The position numbers and the translations under genes were made by a program. A stretch of 64,000 nt of DNA from positions 2,287,424 to 2,351,423 of the forward strand of contig NW_022098063.1 in NCBI RefSeq assembly GCF_002288925.2, read 5' to 3'. Positions 24,282-37,289 of the stretch are shown piece after piece. The notes beneath the pieces are model-generated. The model did not search any database. It saw only the letters and a list, made by a program, of their open reading frames with translations, and had not been told where the DNA came from. The stretch's first letter is position 1; the number at the start of each line of letters is the position of its first letter. The stretch comes from Delphinapterus leucas (Eukaryota > Chordata > Mammalia > Artiodactyla > Monodontidae).

Positions 24282-25213
24282 GGGAGATCAAGAGGGTGGA
24301 GTAGGATGCAGAACCCACATTCCCCGACAGACACATCAAAAGGCACATGAGATGATGCTCAACATTGCTAATCAAAGAAATACAAGTCAAAACAACAATG
24401 ACATATCACCTCACACCTGTCAGAATGGCTACCTTCTAAAAGACCACAAATAACAAATGTTGGTGAGGATGTGGCAAAAAGGGAAGCCTAGTACACTGTT
24501 GGTGGGAATGTAAATTGGTGCAGCCACTGTGGAAAACAGTATGCAGATTCCCCAAAAATTTTTAAATAGAACTACTAAAAGATCCAGCAGTTGCTCTCCT
24601 GGGTATATATACATCCAAAGAAAATGAAAACACTCATTTGAAAAGATACATGCACCCCAATATTCATAACAGCATACTTATAATAGCCAAGACATGGAAG
24701 CAACCTGTTCATGAACAGATGAGTGGTTAAAGAAGACGGGATACATACATACAATGGAATATTACTCAGCCATAAAAAAGAATCAAATTTTGCCATTTAC
24801 AACAACAATGATGGACCTGGAGGGTATATGCTTAGTGAAATAAGTCAGAAAGAGAAAGACAAATACTCTATGTTATCCCTTATATGTGGAATCTAAAAAA
24901 TGAATGGATATAACAAAAGAGAAACAGACTCACAGATATCGAGAACAAACAAGTGGTTTCCAGTGCGGAGAGGGAACGGGGCAAGGTAAGATAGTGGTAG
25001 GGAATTAAGAGTTATAAACAAGTATGTATAAAATAAATAAGCTACAAGGACATTTTGTACCCTAGGGAATATAGCCAATATTTTATAATAACTTTAAATG
25101 GAGTATAATCTATAAAAATATAGAATTGCTATGCTGTACACCTGAAGCTAATGTTGTAAATCAACTATACTTCAATTAAAATGAATAAATAAAAATAAGA
25201 AAAAATAAAATCT
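24282..25213 (+). mobile_element. L1 with 5' tip joined to 3' end
   Basis: The first ~45 bases (ggatcaagagggtggagtagg-type start, 24284-24330) resemble the very beginning of an L1 5' UTR. They switch at about 24330 to ORF2 C-terminal sequence ('gacacatcaaaaggcacatg', 'cacctcacacctgtcagaat', 'ctgttggtgggaatgtaaat', 'atggaatattactcagccat') and continue to the 3' end and an A-rich tail. ORF1, the endonuclease and the RT are absent. A candidate target duplication ttatgag lies at 24275-24281 and 25214-25220. Either an internal deletion or reinsertion of a spliced L1 RNA would explain it. Confidence 0.8.
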
Positions 25214-25306
25214 TTATGAGCCAGTTACTGAATTTACTTAGGGAGAGTAAGTAGGAATGGGGTACATAAGGAGACAATAGCAAAGGGTAGGTGCACTAAT
25301 CTAAAT

Positions 25307-25518
25307 CAGAGGTCTTCAGCTGCAGCCCGTAGGCCAAACCCAGACAACCACTTGTTATTTTTTTAATAAAGTTTTATTAGAACACAATCATACTCCCTTT
25401 TTTACATATGGCTACTTTTATGCAACAACGGCAGAGTTGAATAGTTGTAACAGAGATAAGGCCACCAAAGCCGAAAATACGTACTATCTCACCCATTACA
25501 GAGAAAGTTTGCCAGTGC
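25307..25518 (+). mobile_element. Nonautonomous hAT DNA transposon (copy 1)
   Basis: It starts caga...cagctgcagcccgtaggccaaa, has the internal aataaagttttattagaaca and 'caacggcagagttgaatag' blocks, and ends agtttgccagtg, near-complementary to the start in related copies. An 8-base target duplication, as hAT transposases make, is visible with one mismatch (25299-25306 atctaaat; 25519-25526 ctctaaat). It has no coding capacity. It is the same family and orientation as 59285-59497. Confidence 0.85.
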
Positions 25519-25555
25519 TCTAAATGGGTATAGACTTTGCTTATTACATAATAAT

Positions 25556-25700
25556 AAATGTTAGCTTATTGTATACATACTATAAATTTGGATTTTAAAT
25601 GTATCTTCTCACTTCATTTTCAGTATTTGAGAGAATGTTAATATTATCCCTATATCACAGATGAAGAAACAGATTGAGAGAATTTGAGTAAAATTTTTCA
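25556..25700 (-). repeat. MIR SINE remnant (antisense)
   Basis: A reversed MIR pattern: 'gtatcttctcacttcatttt' corresponds to the coding-side trailer, and 'tatcacagatgaagaaacag' near 25653 is diagnostic. Old and truncated. Confidence 0.6.
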
Positions 25701-25825
25701 ATACCATTCTGACTAGTAAGAGACAAAAATAGGTTTCTCTGATCCATATACTGATTTAAACCCCACCAAAAAAAGATAGAGATGGACTCCAGAGCTCTTT
25801 ATTTTCAGAGTACACATTTTTACTC

Positions 25826-25871
25826 TGATTCAACAGTCTCTATTTTACTCAAAATAGAGACTGTTGAATCA
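25826..25871. repeat. Perfect 21-bp hairpin with 4-nt loop
   Basis: The left arm 25826-25846 (starts tgattcaacag) is the exact reverse complement of 25851-25871 (ends ctgttgaatca), with loop actc. Pairing stops abruptly at both ends of the stem. It matches no transposon end I know. Confidence 0.97.
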
Positions 25872-28850
25872 AAGATAGGAAGAGGATAAGAACTAAGATG
25901 TAATGTATATAAAAACTGAAATTAAAAAAAGAAACGTACTTTTTGCCCCAAATAATTAGTGGTAAAAACTGCCCCCCAAAAAAGGGATGACACTAGCATA
26001 TCCACATACAATTTTTCTTTTTGTCACTCCTTATGAGATACCGAAGCACTGTGTTAACTTAAAGAGCCAATTATATGACATGATAGAACTCAACTCAACA
26101 ATTCTACTGAGTATCCGTTTCACATTAATCACTGACAAAGTGTATAAAAATCATGGACATAAATTGAGCTTTTTATAAAGCGGTAAAAGAGATTTAAAAA
26201 AATCTCCACCGATAGACTGTAAATGGCTTGAGGACTGCAACATCCAGGGAATTAATCATACTTAATCAGATCTGTTCAAGCAATATTTTGAAAAGCGCTA
26301 TGCCTAATACGGAGTCTTATCCTCGTTCAGAGAAAAGAGAGAGATTTAGCAAAATCAAGGGGGAGTTTAAGAAAATATATCACCCAGTCAGACTATCCAA
26401 AGAACTGGAAGAGAAGAGATTCTAAATGAAAACATGAGAATGATGCAGTCTGGAGGTGAGTTTAATGTAACTGTGAGCCTTGAAACCTGAAAGGACCATC
26501 AGTGTCAAAGGGAAAAAATACACAAAATCTTGAATACAAAGGAAATCAAAGGGGTAATACTAGTCAGGTTAAAGTACATTTTTTGGTTTTTTTGTACCCT
26601 TTCATATTTGTATTCTATTTTGATTTCTTGTGAATATTTCCAAACACACCAATCCACCACATGCCAAGAAGATGGAAGGGAAATAACGAAAGTCTTGAAG
26701 TCAGACAGACATTGAAGGCCAACCAACCTCTCGCTGCTATAAGAGGAATGGGATTTGGGAGAACCCCAGAACTCTCTCTCTGCAGGAGAAAATCTCTGAG
26801 GGTCTTTGCATGTGTCCTGGAATAAGGACCTTCCTCACTTCCTCATGCAAAGTCTTTCTTTGCTGCTGTTGTTGAAGAACAAGGAAGCGGGGTCGATTAC
26901 CCGTGAGATAACTGCCTTTGACACATGGATTCAGAAGCAGCAGCAAATTAGCAATTGCTATATGGTTAGTAATTTATTCTTTACTGTTACAGAAGTATAT
27001 TACGTGAAGAGATCTACTTACACTCAATCTCCAAAACAATTCCTTTAGATGGGCCTTTGAAGAAGAATGTGTGGGAGATAAAATCAAGTTTGGGCATAGC
27101 AATTCTTGGTGATGTTGGCTTTGGAAACTCTAGGGATTTCTACAGGGACACCCAGACCTTAGTCATTGAGTACATGGTGACTCATGCTTCTGGGATATTA
27201 GGATGTTGTGCTATTGTAATTTATTACACACTTTCTTTGATTTCCAAAAACTCTAAAAAAAGAGACGATCACACAGCAATCAGTAGCTATGTAACCTTTA
27301 AACTGTCACCTTACTTGACTGGTCCTGGTTCCTGAAACCGAAGGGATTATAGATGATCTACCTTTGCAACTTTCTGTTTCTAGGAACTGAAATAGCTTAT
27401 TAACAATGCAAATATAGCTCAACATAATTACAGAAAAGGATAAAACTTCTATAATGTAAAATCACCTCAGACTCATCCCTCAGGAGCAACTATGGGTTTG
27501 TCATTTCATCGCAATGGCACATAGAGTACAAATATTTCAAAGCTGGATTCTGAAGGGCTGGGGGGCAATCCTGCACTAATGTGTGCTCCAGGCATCAAAC
27601 TCCTTTCAGGGATTATTTCAGAGAAATAGGAGATTTAACTAAAATGTGGAACTAAGATTACTTGAAGTGGAAGAGGACTGAAGATGTGGGGAAAAAAATT
27701 ACCTTAGGTGGAATTAATTTACCTGTGGGCAAACTCTGTGTGAGGGGATAAGAAAAGATGGTGTGGGCGGTATGGCCCATGGCAAAGCATTAATTCTCTT
27801 GAAAGGTGAAAGAGTAGGCCAAGTACATTTTAATGTACTCTTTCCAAGAGGAAAGGGTGAAATAAATTTCCAGCAAGCCTATGTATTAAAAATATATTAT
27901 GGAAAGCTACATTTAGGCATAAAAACCATCATGTTCCATATGATTAATTTTGAAGGATACTTTGTATGGACAACAATTCCAAATTTAAGAGTCAAATTTG
28001 TTTTAATTTGATTCTAATAATCTCTAAGAGTTGCTGCATTGAAGTTTTAGAAGGAGAAACAAAATTTTGTGAATGGAGTAATAATTCACTCATTAGGAAT
28101 TTCCACCCCCGTGACCCAAGAGCATAATGACGATGCGGCTTCACTCGAGGGTGTGTGGAGACTGCAGTTCTAGACTCAAACTAACCAGAGAAGTGTCTGC
28201 TGACATGCATCCCTCTCAAGTGAAAGAGTGCATCAGGCCGAACAATACAGACTGCTTCCCAAATGTCAATTAGACTCTTTCCAACAGGACTTGCGCAAGG
28301 CAGTATTTTAAGCCAAGAAACAACACTTCTATTAGCTCTATGACCTTAGGCAGATTCTACATTCTTCCAGAATTTCCACTGCTGCATTCTATCAGATAAA
28401 TGCTGTCTTGAGCTTCAGATTCACTTCTGGATCACACTTTTGCCATCCCGTCCTGCCTAAGGATGCTGACTCCTGTGGGTTACATCAACGGGAGCCACTG
28501 CCTTCGGACTCTGGTTGGACGTGACAAAAGGGAAGCTCGGGTAGCAGAGCAGGAGGCAGGAGCAGCGTGATGTCAGGATCTTGATCTCCCTGCCTGTGTC
28601 CATTCATCACGAGTGGCTGCCCCACCCCCCCACCCCACGTGCCATTCTTGACACAGCTCTCTCCTTCCAAATTATGCTAACTGCTTGCTGCCCTCATACC
28701 TTCAGGTCTAGAGGTGGTAACAATTTCTCTTCTGTCACCAGGTCCCCATTCCTGTACTAAATGTGACTTCCCTACCCCACCCCGACAATTCTAAATAGTT
28801 CGTTTGTAAATAAACCCTCTGAATCATGCCAGTGGGAGAGTGACACTGTT
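25872..28850. other. Unassigned noncoding DNA
   Basis: No supported gene. Open frames of 60-92 codons occur on both strands, including a 92-codon frame at 27057-27335 (+) with a short hydrophobic middle, but none shows a domain or exon framework. No named repeat is clear. Confidence 0.4.
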
Positions 28851-29779
28851 CCCTGCTGGAATCTTGACAGCTTCATTTGAAATGTGAATAATATTAATAA
28901 CTATCTCAGAACACTGTAATGAGGATGACATAGCCAAGTACTGGTGGTACGAAGTCGTCAATTAATGTTCTGTGTTCTCTAAGGAACAGAGCGTGAGGCA
29001 AGACTTAAGTGTGAATGCTTTTATTGAGGGGAGAGCAATCTCGATCAGTAAAAGTAAGGAAAGAAAACTGGGTCCAGAAAGGATGGGAAGCAATTGAAAG
29101 ATGATGCATTACCTCCCTAGCCACTTCTGCACGATAAGCTGCAAAGAGACGCAGCCAATCTTTGACAGGTTACCCCAGGCACAAAAATCTCCTGATAGGC
29201 TATATGGAAAAGCTATATCTTAACCAGTTCTACAGACAGAAGATGGGAAGGGTGCCTCTTTTGGATGTCCCTCTCTTATTTTCCATCGGTCTAATTGGGT
29301 TCCCAAAATCATTAATTCCCAAGGCTTTCAGTTCACATCATCAGTCACACCAGTGGCTGGCTGGGAACCCAGATTTCAAGGTGTACGTTTCATCCATATT
29401 TGGAAAGAGCAAATAGGGAGTCACCAGGTGACTTGAGACAATAGTTGAGGCAGAAAAATTGTTTATGGGAGTGGAAGAAAGATGAGGCATTGAGAATCTG
29501 AGAAAGTACAAAAGATCCATCTGGTTTCTGGATAAGGCCATTATAATCATCATTATTATCATCATCCATATCTTAGATACTAACCATTGCTTTCCCATCA
29601 TGCTGCATTTTTCAGATATCACAGTCCTTACCCTAGGAGTGAACTCAGAAAAGCCAGCATACCATATAATCCCACACAAGTAACGCCTAGTGGAGGAAGG
29701 AAGGTGAGAGAGGGCATCACCTAGGGGAATCTAACCAAGTTCTCTTTTCTGGGAATTTTAAATTAGAACAGTGATTCTA
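28851..29779. other. Unassigned DNA, possibly containing old repeats
   Basis: 28860-28980 has a faint MIR-like sense pattern. 28990-29440 looks like an old LTR or DNA element by composition, but I cannot name it. A tcatcattattatcatcatc patch lies at about 29548-29568. An 84-codon frame at 29162-29416 (+) is unsupported. Confidence 0.3.
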
Positions 29780-29816
29780 ATTACTACCATGAGGAATGGT
29801 AGTAATCCCATTCCTC
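29780..29816. repeat. Two overlapping, mutually exclusive hairpins
   Basis: Stem A pairs attactaccat (29780-29790) with atggtagtaat (29796-29806). Stem B pairs gaggaatgg (29791-29799) with ccattcctc (29808-29816). They share bases, so only one can form at a time. Confidence 0.9.
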
Positions 29817-29850
29817 ATTCTAGCTTACAGGGTAGGAATAAGCCACTGTT

Positions 29851-29908
29851 ATGCAGAAGCAGCGAAGTCATATGTATACATGCAGAAGCAGAGAAGTCAT
29901 ATGTATAC
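29851..29908 (+). repeat. 29-bp tandem duplication
   Basis: Two units starting atgcagaagcag lie at 29851-29879 and 29880-29908 and differ at one base (c/a in gcgaag versus gagaag). They include the palindromic atgtatacat block. Confidence 0.95.
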
Positions 29909-31645
29909 ATACAGAGCAGGTTCACAGAGGAGAAGAAAGGAAGCAAATTATTAGTAAGCAGCAGAGGCAGGAGGCCACCAACTCCACAGGGAATCAAGAA
30001 GGTAGACTTTGCTTCAGCTATTCTGTATCATCCAACTGTATCTTGCTTCCCACGCTTGGATTTTTTGAAAACTTCATGGTGCCCCATGGAATAGTCAAGA
30101 TATTTAAGGTTATAAGTGACAGACTCTGTTGAAACAAACTTAAACAAAAACTAACAAAAGTAACATATTGACACATAAGTCTGGAATAGCTATGAATGTT
30201 TATCTTCAGGTTACAGCTTGATTCAGGAATTTAATGATGTTCTTAGGAAATCTAACTAATTTTCTCTTTCCCCTTGGCTCTCCTTGCCCCTCATAGACCT
30301 CACTCTCCAAGGTGTTCCCTGCAAAGCGGCAGCAATGATAATCCTTAACGATCTTCAACAGTCTTCATCTCTAGAGAAATAACTTTAAATTCCAAAGTCC
30401 ATATCAATCCCTCAAAAAGAATTCTGACTGCCTTGTCTTAAATCACTCAAAGATTCCAGAGGGATAGGGTACTCTGGACAGCCTAATTGCCAAGCAATTT
30501 CGTACTTAAAGTGAAGCTATGTTATAGTCAGCTCCATCAGGTAGGGAAAGGAAAATCTCTAAATGGAAAAGATGCTGAACAGACCAAGAAGGTAAAAAGA
30601 TATCTACTGCGTTCCTCTATTTTGTTTTGGGGGAATCAAACAATCCCTGACTGAGAGATCGACACTTTTTGTAGCCTCTGACATACTTAATCCTTAAAAA
30701 CAAACAAAAAAGTAAAACAAAACATTTCTGAGCAATGAGTAACTGCCGAGTCCAAGTCCACTGATGGACTAATAACCTGGTACAAAATTAAAATACAGTG
30801 GAATAAGTCTGATAGCGATGTGTGTAGAAGATACAGAAAGATTAGCCAGGACATTTAGGTTTTCTCTAATTGCTTTAGTTAAGCTTGCTTTCAGATATAT
30901 GCCATAAATGCCAACTTAAATTACAAGGTTTTCTAGATTAATTACATTTTGAGAAGAATCAAATCTAAAATGGATGATCCTATGAACAGATATATGATGG
31001 GCATTAATTACCTGGTAAGACTGTGAATGTTGACAAGAAGTATTTGTAGGAATAGAAAGAAAAGGGAAAGGGAGTGTTACTGGGGACCTTCTACATTCTT
31101 ACTAGCAGGCTATCTACTCCTAAGATTCATCCTGATTTCTGTTACCAGGTATCTTTTTAACAACCCTAAACAGGGATTGAGTAAATGTGAGAGTTCACGG
31201 CATAAAGTTTCTGTTAACTTGACTATAACCGCTCATGGCAGGAGATGTTTTTATTGGCTGTGTTCTCCCTGGCCTTCTGGGCGTTTCTGGAGAAGAGATG
31301 GAGGAATCGGTTCTCTTCTATGTTGTCTCAAAACCTCTTTCTTCTCTGCTGTGTTTGGCTCTTTGGGTCTTCAGCTGCCAAATTCAACTTTTCCAATTCA
31401 TATTTAAATCCTTTCAAAAATTCTGTGACACATTTTAGGATTTTAACTATCCTATATATTGTAAATGTAGACTGAAATTTCTTAATAAGCCCGATGCTGG
31501 GAGGCAATAACAAATCTTGCTAAATATAAGCTAAACATAACATGTCTAATTTTATAATATATGCTTTTATTGGCATTTAGCAGGCACATGGTAGACCACA
31601 AGAAAAGATAGTTTCCTCCTGTTCTTGAGAATTATTTAACTTGGA

Positions 31646-31690
31646 GTGTGTGGTGTGTGTGTGTGTGAATGTGTTTGAGTGTGCATATAT
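31646..31690 (+). repeat. Imperfect (TG)n microsatellite
   Basis: A run of gtgtgtgg/gtgtgtgtgtgtgaatgtgtttgagtgtg, interrupted by aat and ttga. Confidence 0.9.
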
Positions 31691-33668
31691 TATGGAAGTT
31701 TTATTCTTCTAAAATAGCTGTTTTATTTTTTGGAAAACAAAGTATTTCTGGTATGTTTATTTTTATAATTTTAGAGGGGGAAAACGTCACAGAAAGTAAT
31801 TCTATCACCTGTTAATATTTTGAAGAATATAACACATACATATCTTCATACATATATGTTGTGTTATATCACAATTAATTTAATAATGAGTCCTTTTATA
31901 ATAGGATTGTTTTATATCTTTGCAGACCAGGGTGAAATTCTATACTAAGATTTAATTTAAGCCAGTATTCACATTTAATATCCAAAAAACTCTTGAAAGG
32001 CCCACTAGCTATAAATCCCATTTCACCCTTATCTTCATTTGAAAAATAATGTTTAATTTCTCCTTAGAACCATCAACGCTATATTGAAATGCCTAGGCAT
32101 AATAAAGAAAGCCATTTGGTAGGAACAGAAAAATTGTCAGATAAATGTCAATTTATGACTCTATAAACATTCAATCTGTCCAGAAAGTGTGTACTGATTG
32201 AGTCAGTTTTGACAGATAAAGAAGACTCACTGAATATCCTTTCCTGAGAAACATGCTTCATTAATATTTACATTTCTCTTGACAGCACAGTTGCTGCAAG
32301 CTTAGGTTGGGTAAATATAGCCTGCACTTGACAAACATACATAGTCATAGGCCTGCATTTGTCTAAGAATTCAAATACTTTGAGTAAGAATATGGGCCTG
32401 ACTCTTTCTCTGGACTTCCTGGACCCAGAACCTTAGGGGGCACTAATTCAAGGGAAAAAAAAAAATCTTTAACACTTATTTTGAGGCATGGAGGCATGTA
32501 TATCCAGTTAACTTGTGGTAGAAAAGGAACAAAGGATGGCTTTGGTTCCCATATACTCTCCCATTTTTTTTTTCTTCTTCTTCATTTTTTATTCCACGGT
32601 AAGCAGTCACTAAAAATAAATCTGGTCAATAGGGGCAGGTAAAATTGGAAGGGTTGCTATAGGAACACACAAAGTGATGCAAAGAAATAACCACTCTAAT
32701 TTATGCTGTGTTTTCATGTTGTATTTCCATTGTAGTTAAACTCAACTTCAAAAGACATTCCTTAAGAAAGACACTACTTGAAATGCAGGAGACTCTTTCT
32801 AAGAGAATTTTATATACTAACTTTAATAAACTCTCAATCTGAGTAGAGCTACAAGAAGAAAACTGGCATTTCTTCAATTTATTCCATTATGCTTTCAATG
32901 CATTTTGATTAAAATCGCTTTTGCACAGTGAAAGGCCTGGGAATGCATTTCAAGAGTGAGGATAAACGTTACTAAGGAGGGGGGCGGTCTGCAGCAGCCC
33001 ACACTCCCTTCTCCCCAGCTGCCCTCTCCCATTCTGAGAGGCAGAAACTATATTCCAACCCCAAGACCCTCCTCATTCCCAATCCTGTTGAATTATCCTG
33101 CTCAGAAACGATGCTCTCCTTGAATGTTGTCTTTTCCAAAGGTGACAGACACGACTGCCTTGTTTCTGACCTCCATTTGATAATTCCAGCATAATCACTG
33201 GAGGCCTTTCAGATTGACATACCAAAATAACTTCACATTCACCAGACCCATGACTGAAAGGACAGGATCATGGCCATCACAGCTACATGAAAATCCTCTA
33301 GAGGGAAGGGGGGCTTTCTTCATGACTCAAAGCCTTATATTTGAGAGAGTGGCTAGCTCAACCAAAGCTTACTGATACCTGTGCATTTTCATGTGTCCAA
33401 CTCATAAGCCCAATTAATTTTCCTTTTTTTTTTCTCACCCAAAAGTGGTGGGTGTAGCCCATGAGTGATATATTCTCAAGATGTGAGTGCAGGAGCAGTT
33501 TCTACCCCAGTGATCAAAAAGTCCCACAGATCAAGATAGCTCAGGAAACAAGATCTTTTACAAAATCACATATATGACACGGCTAGATGCTACAGCATTT
33601 TCCTTCCTTCTCCGGTAAGTCTGAGACAAAGGTCAAATGTTCACTCTTTCCTTCTTGTTTTTGTTGTT

Positions 33669-33704
33669 GGTGTGTGTGTGCGTGTGCATGTGCCTGTGTG
33701 TGTT
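33669..33704 (+). repeat. Imperfect (TG)n microsatellite
   Basis: A tgtgtgtgtgcgtgtgcatg-type run with c substitutions. Confidence 0.9.
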
Positions 33705-35789
33705 AAAGGGAATATTTTAGGGTTGACAGGGGAGGAACTGTGGTTAATCTAACAGTGTTATTGCTCCATTTTAGTCAGTTCAGGAAAGTGGTTTTACTTG
33801 TAGCATCTAGTTGAAGCATGGGGTTAGAGGAGGCAAGAAGCTAGAAGGAAAACAAATTCTCAAAAGATACATGTCACAACAAGCTTTTTTTCAAAAAATG
33901 TAAAATGACTTATCGGAGAGGGGTGAGTGGTTAATATATTTGCCAATTATGCTTTTTGTTATGGAATAATCAAGCACATAGTATTCACTTGGGGCAAAAT
34001 ACTCAAAAGCTCAGTACTAGTTTATCCTGCCTATTTAATGGCTATTTAAATGATGTCTTTTCAAGAGCTTTTAATCATGAGTGTATAAGCATGGAGTGGG
34101 CGGAAAAGAAGCATAAAAGCAATTTCTCTGCTGAATGTTCCTGACCAAACAGAAAAACACTGAGACCCAAGGTTGTGTTTGTCAAATATCCAGTGCTTGC
34201 TTTACTGAAGCACCTAGTATATAACATTGCCTACTTTCGGTAAAATTGTACATAGAGTTCTGGCATATGTCTTAAAGACTTTTCCAAGAACTGAAGCAAA
34301 GAGGTTATCAAAAACATTGGACTGATAATGTTTTCCAAAAACACAAATGTCTAAAGTAGAAACACTTCCTAAAACCCCACAAAAAACTCAGTACCATAAA
34401 AGACAAAACATATCATTCCAGAAAATATTTCTCATGTTTAGAAGATCTTGTTTTAAGGTGAATAATCTTTTCATTTCAAATCACTGGCAATGAGAGTTGA
34501 GGGAAGGGATGGATGAGGGAATTTGTGCCTTCAAAGGCAAAGAGGGACCAGTTTATAAGTGATACCTTTCATCTCCAGAGCTGTTAGCTGGAGGGCAACA
34601 CCAAATGTTTAGTCTGAAAAATGAATTCAAATCGCTCCGCAGAATAAAGTTGCAGAGTTAACTAACAGCATTAGATACTGTGCTTTCCAATACAACCCAT
34701 CTTGTCTTTTAAACTCAACGCTCAATCTATATAATCACAAAAGGAACATATTTTTGTTTGTCTTGAGAGGAGCATTCGCATTTTTAACATCTATCACTGC
34801 TGCCCACACAGATAAATAACTAATTTTAGAATTAATGAACTGGCTTATGTACACATGCAATTATTTACTACTTACAGTTGCTTGTTGAGAGCACAGCACT
34901 CCTTCATCATCTGTGGGATGTTGCAGTCAGTGGAGTTACCCTTTACCCAACAAGCATTTCCAGTTTCTTGGGCATTCATACACCTTTCCTGCCACATGGA
35001 AAAAGTAAAGACAACTCTGTTGAGGGTTGACACAGTCTAAATAACTACCTATTCTCTTACCTGCCTACATTCAGAACCAACATAGAGAGTCAGAGAGATG
35101 TAAGCTTTCAAATCACCTTTATTCTTAATTAAACTGATATTGGTTCCTATTCTTCAGGTTTCCAACGTAGGTGGGATTCACCTTTGAATTACAAAGACTC
35201 ACTCATTCCAGGCCCTGGCTGTTTGGACCGACCACAGGCCCAGCTGCAGGAGCTGGGTCTTCACGTTTAGAACTCACAGCGTGGAGGCTCAGAGAAGAAT
35301 GTGTACATCCTGACACTGGTTGGCTCCCAAAGAAGGAAGAGAACAAGAGGCTGCACAGGGTGGGCCCAACTTACCCCTAAGCCTCCAGTCAGATAAATCA
35401 TTTCTTCTGAGAGGTAAGTCAGTGGCTTAAAGGTCAGCTCTATTACTGCTCTGACACCCTTCCAGAGAAAGAAGGACACCAAGGGAAAAAGAGAAACACT
35501 GCCCCCAGTGCAAGTGCTTTTCCCCACATAATATGCTATTGAAAAAAGTGTGCTAAATGGAAACTCAACAGTCTGAAGTAATGCATTTGCCTTGGTAAGT
35601 TCCAAATTTAATACGAAGAAGTGATTTAAATATCAGAAAAAATGTTAGCTCCTTAATCTCTAATATTAAGCCATATTTCTACTAGCATGGATCCTTTGAT
35701 ATTAGCCTTATCTATATCTTAATAAAAATAATTGGTGTAGAAGTTTAAAATTGTCATACGATTGATATTTTACTCTCAGCGAAAAAGCA

Positions 35790-35828
35790 ACATACATGCA
35801 CGCACACACACATACACGCACACACACG
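35790..35828 (+). repeat. Imperfect (CA)n microsatellite
   Basis: An acatacatgcacgcacacac-type run with t and g substitutions. Confidence 0.9.
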
Positions 35829-37289
35829 TTACATTGCTCAGTTCATTGTATATTTATTAATGTTTAAATAAACCTTCCTAAATATCCCACCCCTGCTATA
35901 ATATAGCAAAACTTGCTTTGTTTAAACAGAGCTTATCTCGTCCCTAGAATGTCCACTATGCATTACCTTCTTATGTGTAAAGGCAATGGGGTATTCTTTA
36001 AGCTATGCCAATATTTTTGTGCCTAATTTTTCACTGATAAAACAAAAGTTTAGATGACTTACATTTAATATGAGTTGCAGAATAAAAATGCCTACAACTT
36101 GAAAAATCCTCCGTGTCTTTGATTTCCAAATGCTTTGTTTTAGCCAAAAACTTTGCATATGAAGAAAACATGACATAAAGAAGGAAGTGGTTTATGAGTT
36201 TTAACTATTCTCACATCAACACAGAACAAATAACCCAACTGCAGCAGAACTGCACTATCACACTCCTTCAGACATGTTACATCCAAAGTGACCTTGTGTC
36301 AGTTAGACGGGTGATGAAGTTGGTCAGAATGAGCAACTCACTCTTCCCTTGTATTATGTGCAGTTGGAAAATAATCATTTTTTTGTGCAGTGGGAAAATA
36401 ATCAAACACACCATGCCAGGTGCTGTGGATATAAGACAACCCAAGGACTTAAAGGGGTTTATGAATTATGAAGAACGGCAGCTTATACAAAGTTATCTAT
36501 AAATATTTGTCATAGGAGATAAAGGCATACTGTGGTTTTCTTCGTTCAATGTAAAGATGGAGGTTTCTGAGAGAAAAAAAAATACCTGGGGCCAGGGACA
36601 CCATGGAAAACAATCCTGGAAGAAGTAGCAATGAAGAATAAGATTTGGATCAACGGACAGGAGCATTGCAGTAATCCAAGTGGGAGAGTAGAGGAGAACT
36701 CTGTGCACCAAAGAATGAAACAGAGATGAACCTGGTGTCTTAGCCTGGACTCCCCAGAAATCGCAGCCTAGGAAACAGGCTACCTAACCTAGGAAACAGG
36801 AGTAAGGGATTAAGAGGAGTGAAGCAGGGTAAGGGGAAGAGCCAACATGAGGATATATTTCCTAATTGGTGCGCTAAATACAACCAATTGCTCCATCATT
36901 TCCCCAGAGACCCAACATCCTTTCAGAACGGGCTGACAATGGATGGAGAAAGGAGGGAAAAGTAGGAAATTTTTCACAATGGCTTCCAATTCTCATTGGT
37001 CAAAAGTCCTCTCCTTGTGACATTAACTTCTACACACTTTCAAGTCAGACGTGTGGGAGTGTGGACACCCAACAGGCTCTCACTGTGGTATCAGCAGTGC
37101 CCCAGGGCAAGTATCTTCAATATTAAATTCAAGTTTAGGACCCTTACTCCATTAAAATGTGAGAGTGAATTAGAGCTGGAGCTGGGAGAAGAGGACCGGA
37201 AACAGGAATGCATGTTGTCATGCCTTTGTAATCAATTCAGCTGAGAGGTCTCATGGACCAGGACCAGGGCTGTGACAATGGGATTGATA

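Larger units (their letters stand above)
29909..37289. other. Unassigned noncoding DNA
   Basis: The longest stretch in which I can name no gene or repeat, apart from GT/CA runs at about 31646-31690, 33669-33704 and 35790-35828. A slightly GC-richer patch at 32980-33110 and a patch at about 35200-35370 stand out by composition only. Open frames of up to 126 codons (31027-31407 +) and 112 codons (35267-35605 -) lack recognisable domains. Short duplications occur at 36358-36404 (period 27) and 36767-36801. Confidence 0.4.
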
